Assembly (NCBI GenBank): GCA_007570785.1
Contig: ML661885.1
Span: 34,839,906 to 34,903,905 of the forward strand
Source: Antilocapra americana
Lineage: Eukaryota; Chordata; Mammalia; Artiodactyla; Antilocapridae
Direction of reading: 5' to 3'
Length of the DNA stretch: 64,000 nt
This document shows, piece after piece, positions 59,701-64,000 of this stretch. A program made the position numbers and the translations under genes. Position 1 is the stretch's first letter, and each line of letters opens with the position of its first letter. The notes beneath the pieces are model-generated. The model was given only the letters and a program-made list of their open reading frames with translations. It did no database searches and was not told where the DNA came from.

Positions 59701-60403
59701 ATAACCAACAAAGATGTTCTGTATAGTACACGGAACTCCGCTCAATGTTATGTGGCATCCTGAATGGGAGGGGAGTTTGTGGAAGAATGGATACATGTAT
59801 ATGTATGGCTGAGTCCCTCTGCTGTTCACCTGAAATTATCACAACCAACAGTGATAACTGGTTACATCAGTTAACAAAATATAAAATAAAAAGCTAAAAA
59901 AAAAGAAATTGTATTATTTCCTGCCTTGAGGTGGGGATGTACCAGTTAATATTTTAATGAACTTTCTTGATCTAAAACACTTTAACTAGGACTGTTTATT
60001 AATAACTTGAGGTATATGTTCATATTTTTTGCATTAAACCACAAAGTGGATTAAAATTAAAAGTGGGGTAAATTAAAGAATATAAAAGAGGAGCTAATTG
60101 ATTTTGAACAGATTTAATGTCAGGTTTTAATCATAAACTATTTCAGTACTTTGCTACTGGTGTGAACTGTTTTACAAAATAATTTCTACTCAAGGAATCT
60201 TAATGTTTTCCAGATTTTGTTGTTATTGTTTTACCTTTCTTGTGGCACAGCAAACCAATATTCATGTTTCTTATCTCTTTGTGCATACTGCTGCATTGTT
60301 GCACTTGCTTGAGATACAAACGTTTTCCTCATAGGTTTTCCGACTCTGAGACATAAGAACTTATGCAATCGATGCCTTCTCTTTTCTTTTAAAAGTGCAG
60401 AAC
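24180..60403 (-). CDS. OXR1: OXR1, 3' part of the gene: eight coding exons ending in the TLDc domain
   Basis: Oxidation resistance protein 1 protects cells, especially neurons, from oxidative damage. Its TLDc domain is known to bind the V-ATPase. On the minus strand eight exons are spliced in the order 60403-60235, 56746-56584, 31235-31155, 29383-29258, 28481-28329, 26926-26831, 26316-26243, 24315-24180. I checked every junction: each intron begins GT and ends AG, and exon phases join without a frameshift (60235/56746 splits an Arg codon, 26243/24315 splits a Gly codon, the others fall between codons). The product reads from a basic helix-rich linker ([11 protein letters not shown]) through the acidic pre-TLDc segment to a full TLDc domain with [55 protein letters not shown] and the terminal [10 protein letters not shown]. 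The LysM-containing 5' exons lie beyond the window. No stop or frameshift was seen, so the gene appears functional. Confidence 0.97.
24316..26242 (-). other. OXR1: Last OXR1 intron
   Basis: 1.93 kb with a MIR at 24718-24870 and no ruminant SINE. An 83-codon minus-strand ORF at 25019-25270 has no recognised motif and no splice context supporting it as an alternative exon. Confidence 0.6.
24718..24870 (+). mobile_element. MIR SINE
   Basis: TTCACAGCTGAGGAAACTTT, TTGTTCAAGGTCCCACACAT and GAGAATTTGAATCAGGTCTG follow the MIR core in sense. Confidence 0.75.
26243..26316 (-). CDS. OXR1: OXR1 TLDc exon 4
   Basis: 74 nt. The acceptor is TTTTTGTAG and the donor GGAGG|GTAAG. It encodes [20 protein letters not shown] plus FGGG, and ends two bases into a Gly codon completed by the last exon. 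It holds the FKWTGDN motif and the first part of the glycine run that precedes EFALWLDGD. Confidence 0.97.
26676..26762 (-). mobile_element. Truncated Bov SINE, antisense, in OXR1 intron
   Basis: AGTAAAAGTTGCTCAGTTGT to CTCCAGGCCAGAATACTGGA, then it ends; the tRNA head is missing. It is the only ruminant SINE seen between 19.7 and 32.9 kb. Confidence 0.85.
26831..26926 (-). CDS. OXR1: OXR1 TLDc exon 3
   Basis: 96 nt, 32 codons, phase 0 at both ends. The acceptor is TTAATCCTTAG and the donor TTTGAG|GTAAGG. It encodes [20 protein letters not shown] then [12 protein letters not shown], the central TLDc strand set with the GTGETF motif. A SINE fragment ends about 70 bases downstream of its donor, at 26762. 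Confidence 0.97.
27440..27560 (-). mobile_element. MIR fragment, antisense
   Basis: ACAAGTTATTTCAATCTCTA followed by TTTCAGATCATGAAATGGGA; weak but ordered matches to reversed MIR. Confidence 0.5.
27605..27650. repeat. (TG/TA)n microsatellite
   Basis: GTATGTGTGTAAATATATAT... alternating purine-pyrimidine tract. Confidence 0.9.
28080..28230 (+). mobile_element. L2 LINE 3' end
   Basis: ACCAGACTGTAATTCTTTGA AGGCAGGAACT ... ATATCAAGAGCACTCAATAA is the typical L2 3' end in sense, diverged. It stops 100 bases before the OXR1 donor at 28329. Confidence 0.65.
28329..28481 (-). CDS. OXR1: OXR1 TLDc exon 2
   Basis: 153 nt, 51 codons, phase 0 at both ends. The acceptor is TTTTCAAAG and the donor GGGCAG|GTATGA. 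It encodes [20 protein letters not shown], then [10 protein letters not shown] and [13 protein letters not shown]. This is the N-terminal half of the TLDc fold, and all family hallmark residues in this part (GYPW, HGTSL, Y-R) are present. Confidence 0.97.
28865..29015 (-). mobile_element. MIR SINE, antisense
   Basis: TTTATTCAACCTCTCTAAGC, TTTCTTCATTTATAAAATGT and CAGGTAACTGGCACACAATA match reversed MIR. Confidence 0.72.
29258..29383 (-). CDS. OXR1: OXR1 exon entering the TLDc domain
   Basis: 126 nt, 42 codons, phase 0 at both ends. The acceptor is TTCTTTAG and the donor GAAAAG|GTATGA. It encodes [11 protein letters not shown], an acidic segment, and LLLPDQIEK, which begins the TLDc domain. 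The GTATGA donor is followed by GTGG-free AT-rich intron. Confidence 0.96.
29384..31154 (-). other. OXR1: OXR1 intron, AT-rich and nearly repeat-free
   Basis: About 1.8 kb with no identified SINE or LINE; contains an A-run at about 30448-30462. No gene. Confidence 0.5.
31155..31235 (-). CDS. OXR1: OXR1 27-codon exon, probably alternatively spliced
   Basis: 81 nt with both splice phases 0. The acceptor is CCATATTCAG and the donor CTCCAG|GTGCCC, a weaker donor than GTAAG/GTATG at the neighbouring exons. It encodes [12 protein letters not shown]...LRTLCRRLQ. Because it is a multiple of three with phase-0 ends, it can be skipped without a frameshift, joining REWE to ITTRED. From memory, human OXR1 isoforms differ by exactly this 27-residue block, so alternative use here is likely; the sequence shows only that it is possible. 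Confidence 0.95.
31236..32917 (-). other. OXR1: OXR1 large intron, 3' flank, nearly repeat-free
   Basis: No recognised young repeat in 1.7 kb upstream (in gene direction) of the 27-codon exon. No coding features seen. Confidence 0.45.
32918..32999 (-). mobile_element. tRNA-head fragment of a Bov SINE, antisense
   Basis: GGATCTTCCTGACCCAGGAG ... CTTATGGGGGAAGCC is the reversed SINE head only. Confidence 0.75.
33668..34345 (-). mobile_element. Endogenous retrovirus LTR, minus orientation (same as OXR1)
   Basis: A GC-richer island in AT-rich intron with LTR-like features on the minus strand: an AATAAA within CCTCCTAATAAACACTG (about 33863) and typical ruminant LTR blocks such as GCCAATCACCTTGCTTTGCC and GACCTTTCATGTGTTCACAC. 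The sequence to about 34500 may be part of the same insertion. No viral gene recognised, so probably a solo LTR. Confidence 0.5.
34346..35239. other. OXR1: OXR1 intron, unassigned
   Basis: AT-rich. The left part may be internal ERV-derived sequence; the rest shows no recognisable feature. Confidence 0.3.
35931..36150 (+). mobile_element. Bov-tA-type SINE inside L1
   Basis: GGGTTTCCCAGGTGGTACCA head to GAGTCAGACACAACTGAAGT. The flanking L1 sequence resumes with GCAAGGGATGTGCAAGATAT. Confidence 0.9.
37767..37955 (-). mobile_element. Bov-tA-type SINE inside L1, perfect 9-base TSD
   Basis: Antisense SINE (GTTGCTCAGTCATGTCTGAC ... GCTGATCCACCAGAGAAGTC) flanked by AATATTAAA at 37758-37766 and 37956-37964. 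Confidence 0.95.
38935..39425. mobile_element. MER2 (TcMar-Tigger) element split by a SINE
   Basis: Left part: GGGATCGGTTCCAGAAACTG, CAAAATCTATGGATGCTCAG, AAGTATTTGCATATATCTAT. Right part: AATGCAATGTAAATGCTATG, TGATCTGTGGTTGGCTGAAT, AAGGAAGGCTGACTATATTA. Together these cover most of a MER2. Confidence 0.8.
39066..39203 (-). mobile_element. Truncated Bov SINE, antisense, inside MER2
   Basis: GTGCTGTGCTATGCTACGTC, then CACTTCAGTCATTTCTGACT, ATGAACTGTAGCCCTCC and TGCCATTTCCTTCTCCAGTA. Ends where MER2 resumes. Confidence 0.85.
39909..40170 (-). mobile_element. BOV-A2 SINE dimer with (CTG)n tail
   Basis: Two BovA monomers in tandem without a tRNA head (AGTTGCTTCAGTCGTGCCGA and AAGTCGCTCAGTCATGTCTG), antisense, preceded by GCTGCTGCTGCTGCT (the AGC tail of BOV-A2). 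Flanked by AGCTAGTTTCT (39898-39908) and AGCTAATTTCT (40171-40181), an 11-base TSD with one mismatch. Confidence 0.93.
40182..40562. other. OXR1: OXR1 intron, very AT-rich
   Basis: Tandem-like ATTAAATAAATATAAAAAAT motifs at about 40338-40370; nothing else. Confidence 0.4.
40563..41050 (+). mobile_element. L1 5'-UTR-like segment, antisense to OXR1
   Basis: CAGCAAGATGGCTGAATAGA, GTTCACAGAACAACTATCAG, CCAGAAAAGATCTTTAACAA and TTGAAGGCCAGTGGGG follow a bovine L1 5' region. No ORF1 follows, so it is a fragment. Confidence 0.65.
41190..41420 (-). mobile_element. L1 3'-UTR fragment, antisense
   Basis: ATATCAGCTGTATTCCCTGT, TTAGATTCCATATGCAAGTG and GGGTTCATCCATGTTGTTGC are the L1 3' region in reverse. 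Confidence 0.65.
41421..42979 (-). other. OXR1: OXR1 intron before the alternative first exon (downstream in gene direction)
   Basis: 1.5 kb, with a weak MIR at about 41640-41760 and otherwise no recognised repeat. Confidence 0.45.
42980..43045 (-). CDS. OXR1: OXR1 alternative first coding exon (short TLDc-only isoform)
   Basis: On the minus strand an ATG at 43045 opens a 22-codon reading frame beginning [14 protein letters not shown] and ending INQKYPL. It runs directly into a donor (CTG|GTAAAT) in phase 0. The next OXR1 exons, 31235-31155 and 29383-29258, also begin in phase 0, so the frame continues into TLDc by either route. Predicted products are 243 residues with the 27-codon exon and 216 without it. 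From memory, human OXR1 short isoforms have a near-identical N-terminus and 216 residues, which supports the call; this was not searched. The start context has G at -3. The transcription start and 5' UTR lie at coordinates above 43045. The analogous short, TLDc-only form is known for the paralogue NCOA7. Confidence 0.88.
43046..43330 (-). promoter_or_regulatory. OXR1: Inferred 5' UTR/promoter region of the short OXR1 isoform
   Basis: About 285 bases upstream of the alternative start contain no recognised repeat, within an otherwise repeat-rich intron. No CpG island or clear TATA box at a typical position is visible. Four short upstream ORFs precede the main ATG on the minus strand: 43199-43216 (5 codons), 43110-43121 (3 codons), 43073-43099 (8 codons) and 43068-43076 (2 codons). 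If transcribed, they would be expected to lower translation of the short isoform. The transcription start is not determinable from sequence. Confidence 0.4.
43331..44397. other. OXR1: OXR1 intron with a C-rich, G-poor block
   Basis: 43915-44275 is unusually rich in C and A and poor in G on the plus strand (CACCCTTCACACATACACAA, TACCATACCCACACCCCCAC). No repeat family recognised. The ORFs here reflect composition. Confidence 0.5.
44398..45480 (+). mobile_element. BovB LINE fragment with reverse transcriptase remnant
   Basis: A 5'-truncated BovB (RTE clade) begins inside the reverse transcriptase and continues to the BovB 3' tail (ending GACTGAACTGACTAACTGAT). The reading frame from 44432 to 44968 retains 178 residues with [39 protein letters not shown] (the YADD catalytic box, DNA 44705-44716) and [12 protein letters not shown]. 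It then ends in a stop at 44966-44968, and later BovB coding is in other frames. With no endonuclease and broken frames it is inactive. It is antisense to OXR1. Confidence 0.93.
45240..45731. repeat. Long inverted repeat made by two BovB tails
   Basis: Arms of about 235 bases (45245-45480 and 45492-45726) are reverse complements with scattered mismatches, separated by a spacer of roughly 11-20 bases (CACACATACACCATG). See the finding for consequences. Confidence 0.9.
45492..45728 (-). mobile_element. BovB LINE 3' end, antisense, facing the previous copy
   Basis: CAGTTCAGTTGCTCAGTCAT, GCACACCAGGCCTCCCTGTC, ATGCCATCCAACCATCTCAT, CAGCATCAGGGTCTTTTCCA and TCAGCTCTTCTCATCAGGTG are the reversed BovB 3' region. 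It lies only about 11 bases from the 3' end of the plus-strand copy. Confidence 0.93.
45740..46042 (+). mobile_element. MER5-type hAT-Charlie fragment split by a SINE
   Basis: AACCAGTGGCTCCAAAATTT, GTCAGAATCACTTGGAACAT before the SINE and AACAATTCCTAGATAC ... TGGTCTGGGGACTATTTGTT after it are consistent with one MER5-like element. Confidence 0.55.
45861..45982 (-). mobile_element. CHR-type SINE head, antisense
   Basis: GTGTGCCATAGCCTGTGGGA, CTACCAAGGACTGAACCTGG, ATCCCAACTACTAGGCCACC match a reversed CHR-type head (ACCAGGGATCGAACC pattern). Confidence 0.75.
46043..47070 (+). mobile_element. L1 3' end interrupted by BovB
   Basis: GTTAGAATGGCTATTATCAA, AACTGGTGTAGCTACTATGG, TTACATGATCCAGCAATTTC, then after the insertion GAAACAACCTAAGTGTCCAT, AATGTGGTACACATATGCAA and TGGTTGCCACTGGGGGGATG: the common L1 3' region in sense, ending about 47070. 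Confidence 0.85.
46380..46545 (+). mobile_element. BovB 3' tail inserted in L1 with a 10-base TSD
   Basis: GAAAGATTAAAGGCAAGAGG, GAGATGGCATCACTGACTCA, GGGTCCCAAAGAGTTGACTT is a short BovB 3' end in sense. Flanked by AAAGATATGG at 46370-46379 and 46546-46555. Confidence 0.92.
47071..47766 (-). other. OXR1: OXR1 intron, nothing assigned
   Basis: About 700 bases of AT-rich sequence with no recognised repeat. Confidence 0.4.
47767..50195 (-). mobile_element. BovB LINE, antisense on plus strand (OXR1 orientation), 5' truncated
   Basis: Reading on the minus strand from about 50195, it shows the BovB inter-domain and RT sequence (minus-strand ORFs at 49264-49527 with [20 protein letters not shown], and 48965-49220 with [20 protein letters not shown]) and ends in the BovB tail near 47767. 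A Bov-tA dimer (48725-49038) interrupts the RT exactly after LRNLYADQE. The YADD region reads about 48535-48520 on the minus strand. Many frameshifts and stops make it inactive. About 2.1 kb of BovB remains once the SINEs are removed. Confidence 0.92.
48725..49038 (+). mobile_element. Tandem Bov-tA dimer nested in BovB
   Basis: Two tRNA heads in the same direction: GGGCTTCCTTCATAGCTCAG at 48725 and GGGCTTCCCTTGTGGCACAG at 48844. The first copy stops at CAGTATTCTT, where the second begins. The second ends GGACACGACTGAGCCACTTT. Confidence 0.92.
50196..50623 (-). other. OXR1: OXR1 intron, nothing assigned
   Basis: AT-rich, T-runs; no repeat recognised. Confidence 0.4.
50624..50702. repeat. (CA)n microsatellite with CAGACA interruptions
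   Basis: About 79 bases of CA with two interior AGACACAC variants at about 50655-50670. Probably polymorphic. Confidence 0.97.
50703..51180 (-). other. OXR1: OXR1 intron, nothing assigned
   Basis: No repeat or coding signal recognised. Confidence 0.4.
51181..51387 (-). mobile_element. Bov-tA-type SINE, antisense
   Basis: GTCATGTCTGACTCTGCGAC, GGAGTGGGTTGCCACGCCCT, GAAGGTTCTTTACCACTAGT; near full length. Confidence 0.92.
51656..51770 (+). mobile_element. CHR-type SINE head
   Basis: GGGATTTCTGTGGTGGTCCA, GGGGCCCAGGTTCCATCCCT, then CATGCTAGGATGCTGACTC; 3' part lost. Confidence 0.75.
51771..53573 (-). other. OXR1: OXR1 intron, no recognised repeat
   Basis: 1.8 kb of AT-rich sequence. A purine-rich block (GGGGGAAGGGAGGGAGGAAT ... 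AGAAAAGAAGTAGAGAAGG) lies at about 53368-53420. Confidence 0.4.
53574..54030 (-). mobile_element. L1 3'-UTR fragment, antisense on plus strand
   Basis: GCTTTACAATGGAATATTGT, TGAATCAGCCATAAGTGTAC, CTCTGACTTACTTCAGTCTG and GGTTCATCCACCTCA are the reverse of the bovine L1 3' end. Confidence 0.8.
54031..56583 (-). other. OXR1: OXR1 intron with an old L1-like segment
   Basis: 55200-55620 resembles an old L1 3' region in reverse (TTTTGAATTTTATGTAAATA GAATTATAC, TTTATGGCTATTGTGAAAG). The remainder shows no identified feature. Confidence 0.4.
56584..56746 (-). CDS. OXR1: OXR1 internal exon (linker, acidic segment)
   Basis: 163 nt. The acceptor is TTCTAACAG and the donor GGGAG|GTAAGA. It completes the Arg codon from the previous exon and encodes 54 residues beginning [20 protein letters not shown], with [14 protein letters not shown] in the middle and ending AAAREWE. 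The second half is acidic ([13 protein letters not shown]). The 25.3-kb intron that follows contains the alternative first exon at 42980-43045 and most of the LINE insertions of the window. Confidence 0.96.
56747..58796 (-). other. OXR1: OXR1 intron, no recognised repeat
   Basis: 2 kb of AT-rich sequence upstream (in gene direction) of the 163-nt exon. The ORF at 57782-57988 has no motif. Confidence 0.4.
58797..58991 (-). mobile_element. Bov-tA-type SINE, antisense
   Basis: TAGTCGCCACGTTGTGTCTG to ATTCTTTACCACTGAGCCAC then TTGGAAAGCC. Confidence 0.88.
59332..59545 (-). mobile_element. Bov-tA-type SINE, antisense
   Basis: GTGTGCATGTGTGTTCAGTC, CTCTTTGCGACCCCATGGAC, GCATCGGCAGGCGAGTTCTT; low divergence. 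Confidence 0.92.
59640..59905 (+). mobile_element. L1 3' end with A-rich tail
   Basis: GGGATGGACATGTACACACT, TGTATAGTACACGGAACTCC, TGGCTGAGTCCCTCTGCTGT and a terminal AAAATAAAAAGCTAAAAAAA are a bovine L1 3' end in sense. Confidence 0.85.
60235..60403 (-). CDS. OXR1: OXR1 internal exon (linker before TLDc, basic segment)
   Basis: 169 nt. The acceptor is TGTATTCTAG and the donor AAAG|GTAAAA. It begins with the last two bases of a codon, then reads [15 protein letters not shown] ... [20 protein letters not shown] ... EYWFAVPQE and ends with the first two bases of an Arg codon. It encodes a highly basic segment followed by the start of the conserved region between the central part of OXR1 and TLDc. 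It is the most 5' OXR1 exon found; nothing recognisable as an OXR1 exon occurs between 60404 and 64000. Confidence 0.96.
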
Positions 60404-61686
60404 CTAGAATACAGATAGAGTGTTTATTCAATTCTCATACAGCATGTTTGAAAAATTTACAACAATTTAGACTAAGTAATGTTTATCTCCAAACTTCTGA
60501 CAAATCATTACAGAATAAAATGTTAATTTACTGAAAGGTGAATTCTCTTAAGTAGCTTATGTATCTTTCCATCAAAAGTAAAGTGACAAGTACAGCAAGA
60601 CTAATAAACTAACACCCAAGTTACGAACTGATATGTCTAAAGGTATTAGGGAAAAATGTGGAAGATCCAGAAATTCTGGTTAAATTTTTGTAACAAGCAC
60701 AATAAAGTAATTATTCATACACATACATATACAATATTCTGCACACTCTCTATCACCCTTCTAGAACAATATCTAAATAAGTTTGTCAAATTTTCAAAAA
60801 TTTACTGTAATATGGTTGTTACAGAAAAAAATGAAGTAAAAAAGTTTCTGAAGCTTTTACATACATATGAAGGTGTGACAAAGACAATATGGTAGATCAG
60901 CCATCTGTTTAGTTTATTAAACCTGAATTATCTCTAATCCTTCCAACCACAGATGCTGACATATGACACACTGAAGATTTGACAATATGGATCAATTCAG
61001 GAAACTACATTAATTAGCTTACAAAGGAGGCATACTATGGAAGAAAAAGCACTTTGCTATAGTCAGGAGATCTGGATACCAGTCATGGCTTTTTTCTTTG
61101 TAACACTGTGCAAGGTGCATAACCTATCTGAGCCCCAGCATTTGCATCAGGTTAAGAGAATGAATTTTTATTACTTTTCTCACAATTATATTCCATTATA
61201 TATTTACATTATATAGTTTTATGATAAAAGATCAGAAACTTTGACTATTTCCCTATATAGAATCTCAAGTTCCTTAAAATTAGCTACTTAAAATGAATTT
61301 TCTTGTCCTCTCTCTATATGGACACACAAAGAGAAGAAACAAAATAGAAGCAATCCAGGAACACCTATCTAAACATATCTACCAAACTTTTTCCTTTTAG
61401 TAATGTGTCATAATAGGAAAACCCAATCAAAGCCTGTACCCAAACACAATAAAATACAAGTAGTCTACTATATTACTAGGTCAACCAGAATGCAACATTT
61501 TATCATTTTCAAAGATTTCAGAACATAAGAGAACCAAACACAAACATATCAAATAAAGTATCTATGCCAGCATCCTTCACAACATCAATCTTAATAATAT
61601 GAATTGCTAATAACAGAATGTCTTAATAAATACAGAAATAGCTAAATTACAGGGCCATTAAAAACTATGAAAGAAGTACACAGGTT
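60404..61686 (-). other. OXR1: OXR1 intron, mostly unassigned
   Basis: A MIR (antisense) at about 61030-61160 (AGGAGATCTGGATACCAGTC, CATAACCTATCTGAGCCCCA). Nothing else recognised. Confidence 0.45.
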
Positions 61687-61912
61687 CAAGTTGACCCTTG
61701 AACAACACGGGGTTGAACTGCACAGGTCCACTTATATGTAGATCTTCTTCAAATAATACATACTATAATACTACAACACATGGTTGGTTGAATCCATGTA
61801 TGCAGAACCACAGATATGGAGGGCAGATTGTCAAGTTATACATAAATTTTTGAATGTGGGAGAGAAGTATGTCACCCCTTAGCCCTTGAGCTGTTCACGG
61901 GTCAACTGTATA
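61687..61912. mobile_element. Tigger-type DNA transposon (MITE-like)
   Basis: Terminal inverted repeats are visible: AGTTGACCCTTGAACAACAC at the left and GAGCTGTTCACGGGTCAACT at the right, about 225 bases apart. The interior has GGTTGGTTGAATCCATGTAT and GATATGGAGGGCAGATTGTC, as in the MER2/Tigger group. Confidence 0.8.
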
Positions 61913-62344
61913 ATGACACAGGAAAATGTTCATGACATAAAATATGAAGTGAAAAAAGTAAGAAACTATAATACATGTAATCCTAATTTTATATGAAAAA
62001 TATACACATGTAAAGATACGTACAAATTATATTAATATTGTATATGTGTGTGTATATAAATGTGTGTATGTAGATACACATACGCACTAAAGAGCAAGGA
62101 TAAATACACCAAATATTAACAATGATTATCTGCAGGTGATGAATTTCAGAAAATTTTTTATGAATTTTCTAAAAAGCAACATATTTGTCAAAAGTTCTTC
62201 AATGAACATTCATTAACTCTGAAAAATGAAAAAAATATTCAGAATCTTTTATAGAATGTAATTCCTTAACATCTATTGAATATAATCCTTAGGTTTTCAG
62301 TATATCTAAATTATATATAGTATATCTCAGTATATATAAATGCA

Positions 62345-63010
62345 AAGAAAATTCTGTTTTGAAAAACTGAATCAAACCCTAGTGTGTTGCTGGTGGGACT
62401 ATAAAATGGTATAGCCACTGTGGAAAACAGATCAATGGTTCATCAAAAAAGTAAACACAGTATTACCACAGAATCCAGCAAATCTACTTCTGGTATATAA
62501 CCAAAAAAAAAATTGAAAGAAGGAAATCAAACACATTATTTGTACACTAATGTTCATAGCAGCATTATTATTCACAACAGCCAAAGGTGGAAACAACTCA
62601 AATGTCCATCAACAAATGAACATATAAAGAAAATATGCTGTGTACAATGGAGTATTATTCAGCTTTATATAGAAAGAAAATTCTGACACACTACAACATA
62701 GATGAAACTTAAAAGCATTATGCTAATGGATCTAAGCCACACACAAAATGAAAAATATTGAATGATCCCACTTATATGAGATACTTAGGGTAGAGACACA
62801 ACTCATAGAGACAAAATGAAGAATGGTACTTGCCAAGGACTGTAAGGAGGGGAGAATGGAAGTTATCATTTAATGAGTAGAGAGTTTCAGCTTAGCAAGA
62901 TGAAAAAGTTCTGGAAATGGATGGTGGTGATAGTTGTACAACAATATGAATATGCCTAAAGCTCCTATATTTTACATTAAAAATGGTTCAACTCGTAAAT
63001 CTTATTTTAT
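62345..63010 (+). mobile_element. L1 3' end fragment
   Basis: TGTTGCTGGTGGGACTATAA, GGTATAGCCACTGTGGAAAA, TGTCCATCAACAAATGAACA, ATGCTGTGTACAATGGAGTA and TGGATGGTGGTGATAGTTGT are in L1 order in sense. Confidence 0.85.
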
Positions 63011-63162
63011 GCATATTTTAACAATTAAAATTTTAATTATAAAACAGAAATATGTAAATTAATCTGAAATCAATACTCCGATAGAGTATGAGAAATGTTA
63101 GCTAAGATATTTGAGCTATACCACTTTTAATATAATGTACAAAACAGAATCATTGTGTAGTA

Positions 63163-63422
63163 GATGTTGAAGCTGAAACTCCAATACTTTGGCCACCTCA
63201 TGAGAAAAGTTGACTCATTGGAAAAGACCCTAATGCTGGCAAGGATTGAGGGCAGGAGAAGGGGATGACGAAGGATAAGATGGTTGGATGGTCTCACCGA
63301 CTTGATGGACATGGGTTTGGGTGGACTCCAGGAGTTGGTGATGGACAGGGAGGCCTGGCGAGCTGCGATTGATGGGGTCGCAAAGAGTCAGACACGACTG
63401 AGCGACTGAACTGACTGACTAT
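63163..63422 (+). mobile_element. BovB LINE 3' end
   Basis: GTTGAAGCTGAAACTCCAAT, AGGATAAGATGGTTGGATGG, GGGTGGACTCCAGGAGTTGG and CACGACTGAGCGACTGAACT; the least diverged BovB tail in the window. Confidence 0.93.
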
Positions 63423-63514
63423 AATTTTCAAAAGTAAGCAGTATGAAAATACAAAATTTAAAGAGAAAATGGTATTTATGTTAGTTCTGCCTTTTATTTA
63501 TTTTAAATTAAAAA

Positions 63515-63640
63515 AAAATCTTTAATTCATTTATGGCCACAGCGCATGGCATCTGGGATCTTAGTTTCGCGACCAGGGATTGAATTTAGGCCCCCTGCAC
63601 TGGAAGCACAGCCTTAACCAGTGGACAGCCAGGAAGTCTC
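63515..63640 (-). mobile_element. CHR-type SINE head, antisense
   Basis: TTTATGGCCACAGCGCATGG, GACCAGGGATTGAATTTAGG, ACCAGTGGACAGCCAGGAAG. Confidence 0.8.
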
Positions 63641-63812
63641 CTTAGTACTGCTTTTTAAAGAAAAACAACCAGACAATGATGGAACTTGTGGATACTTGGA
63701 AGAATTTCAGAAACAGATTTTTATGTCCAATTATACTTTAAAAAAAATGAAGGGATTATATAACTTTGGCAATTACAAATTGCAATTATGATATTATATA
63801 CACAATTTTAAG

Positions 63813-64000
63813 GGGCTTCCCTGGTGGCTCAGACTGTAAAGAATCTGCCTGCAAAGGAGGAGACCTAGGTTTAATCCCTGGGTTGGGAAGATCTCCTGGA
63901 GAAGGGAATGTCTACCCACCCCAGTATTCTCGCCTGGAAAATTCCATGGACAGAGGAGCTTGGTGGGCTACAGTCCATGGGATTGCAAAGGGTCAGACAT
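63813..64000 (+). mobile_element. Bov-tA-type SINE, cut by the window edge
   Basis: GGGCTTCCCTGGTGGCTCAG, TTTAATCCCTGGGTTGGGAA, GGGCTACAGTCCATGGGATT; the last few bases lie outside. Confidence 0.93.

Noticed and set aside
60404..64000. Further upstream OXR1 exons
   Set aside because: Scanning the minus strand found no splice-bounded frame with OXR1-like sequence; the stretch is MIR, Tigger, L1, BovB and SINEs.
342..64000. The tRNA-Glu-like heads of the SINEs as tRNA genes
   Set aside because: They are diverged, lack a complete cloverleaf and are fused to SINE bodies.
1..64000. CRISPR arrays, operons, phage or other prokaryotic systems
   Set aside because: Introns, SINEs, LINEs and vertebrate genes throughout; no regularly spaced repeats or bacterial gene content.

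Overview
The window is nuclear DNA from a ruminant, most likely cattle or a close relative. The evidence is the repeat content: about two dozen tRNA-Glu-derived Bov-tA/CHR-type SINEs, one BOV-A2 dimer, several BovB LINE fragments and ruminant-type L1 ends, on a background of older mammalian repeats (MIR, L2, MER5, MER2, Tigger). The species cannot be fixed from the sequence alone. Protein-coding sequence is under 3% of the window and belongs to two genes that converge tail to tail, ABRA on the plus strand and OXR1 on the minus strand. This is the same order known for human 8q23.1.

Layout: 1-8356 is the end of an ABRA intron, filled with SINEs and a Tigger-type DNA transposon carrying two SINEs. 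8357-8834 is the terminal coding exon of ABRA (STARS), holding the whole Costars domain, followed by a repeat-poor probable 3' UTR to about 10.3 kb. 10.3-22.4 kb is intergenic and dense in repeats: SINEs, a BovB tail, a composite of ERV LTR pieces at 12.66-14.64 kb, L1 5'-region sequence and an old antisense L1. 22.4-60.4 kb holds the 3' part of OXR1 on the minus strand. In gene order its exons are 60403-60235, 56746-56584, 31235-31155, 29383-29258, 28481-28329, 26926-26831, 26316-26243 and 24315-24180. All junctions have GT/AG sites, the phases join without error, and together they encode the pre-TLDc linker and the complete TLDc domain to the stop codon. Upstream OXR1 exons (LysM region and before) lie beyond 64 kb.

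The most informative item is a small exon at 43045-42980 inside the 25-kb OXR1 intron. It starts with ATG, encodes 22 residues, ends in a GT donor in phase 0, and fits in frame onto either the 27-codon exon or the exon after it. It is the first exon of a short, TLDc-only OXR1 isoform, predicted at 243 or 216 residues. Its upstream sequence carries four tiny upstream ORFs. The same intron also contains two BovB tails facing each other as a long inverted repeat (45.24-45.73 kb), a 2.4-kb BovB in OXR1 orientation interrupted by a SINE dimer, a 3-kb L1 and an ERV LTR in OXR1 orientation.

I found no CRISPR array, operon or other prokaryote-type system, no complete gene besides the short OXR1 transcript, no convincing functional RNA gene, and no evidence of a previously undescribed molecular system. 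Repeat family names are from recognition of consensus features; boundaries are by eye, usually good to about 5-30 bases for young SINEs and worse for old repeats.
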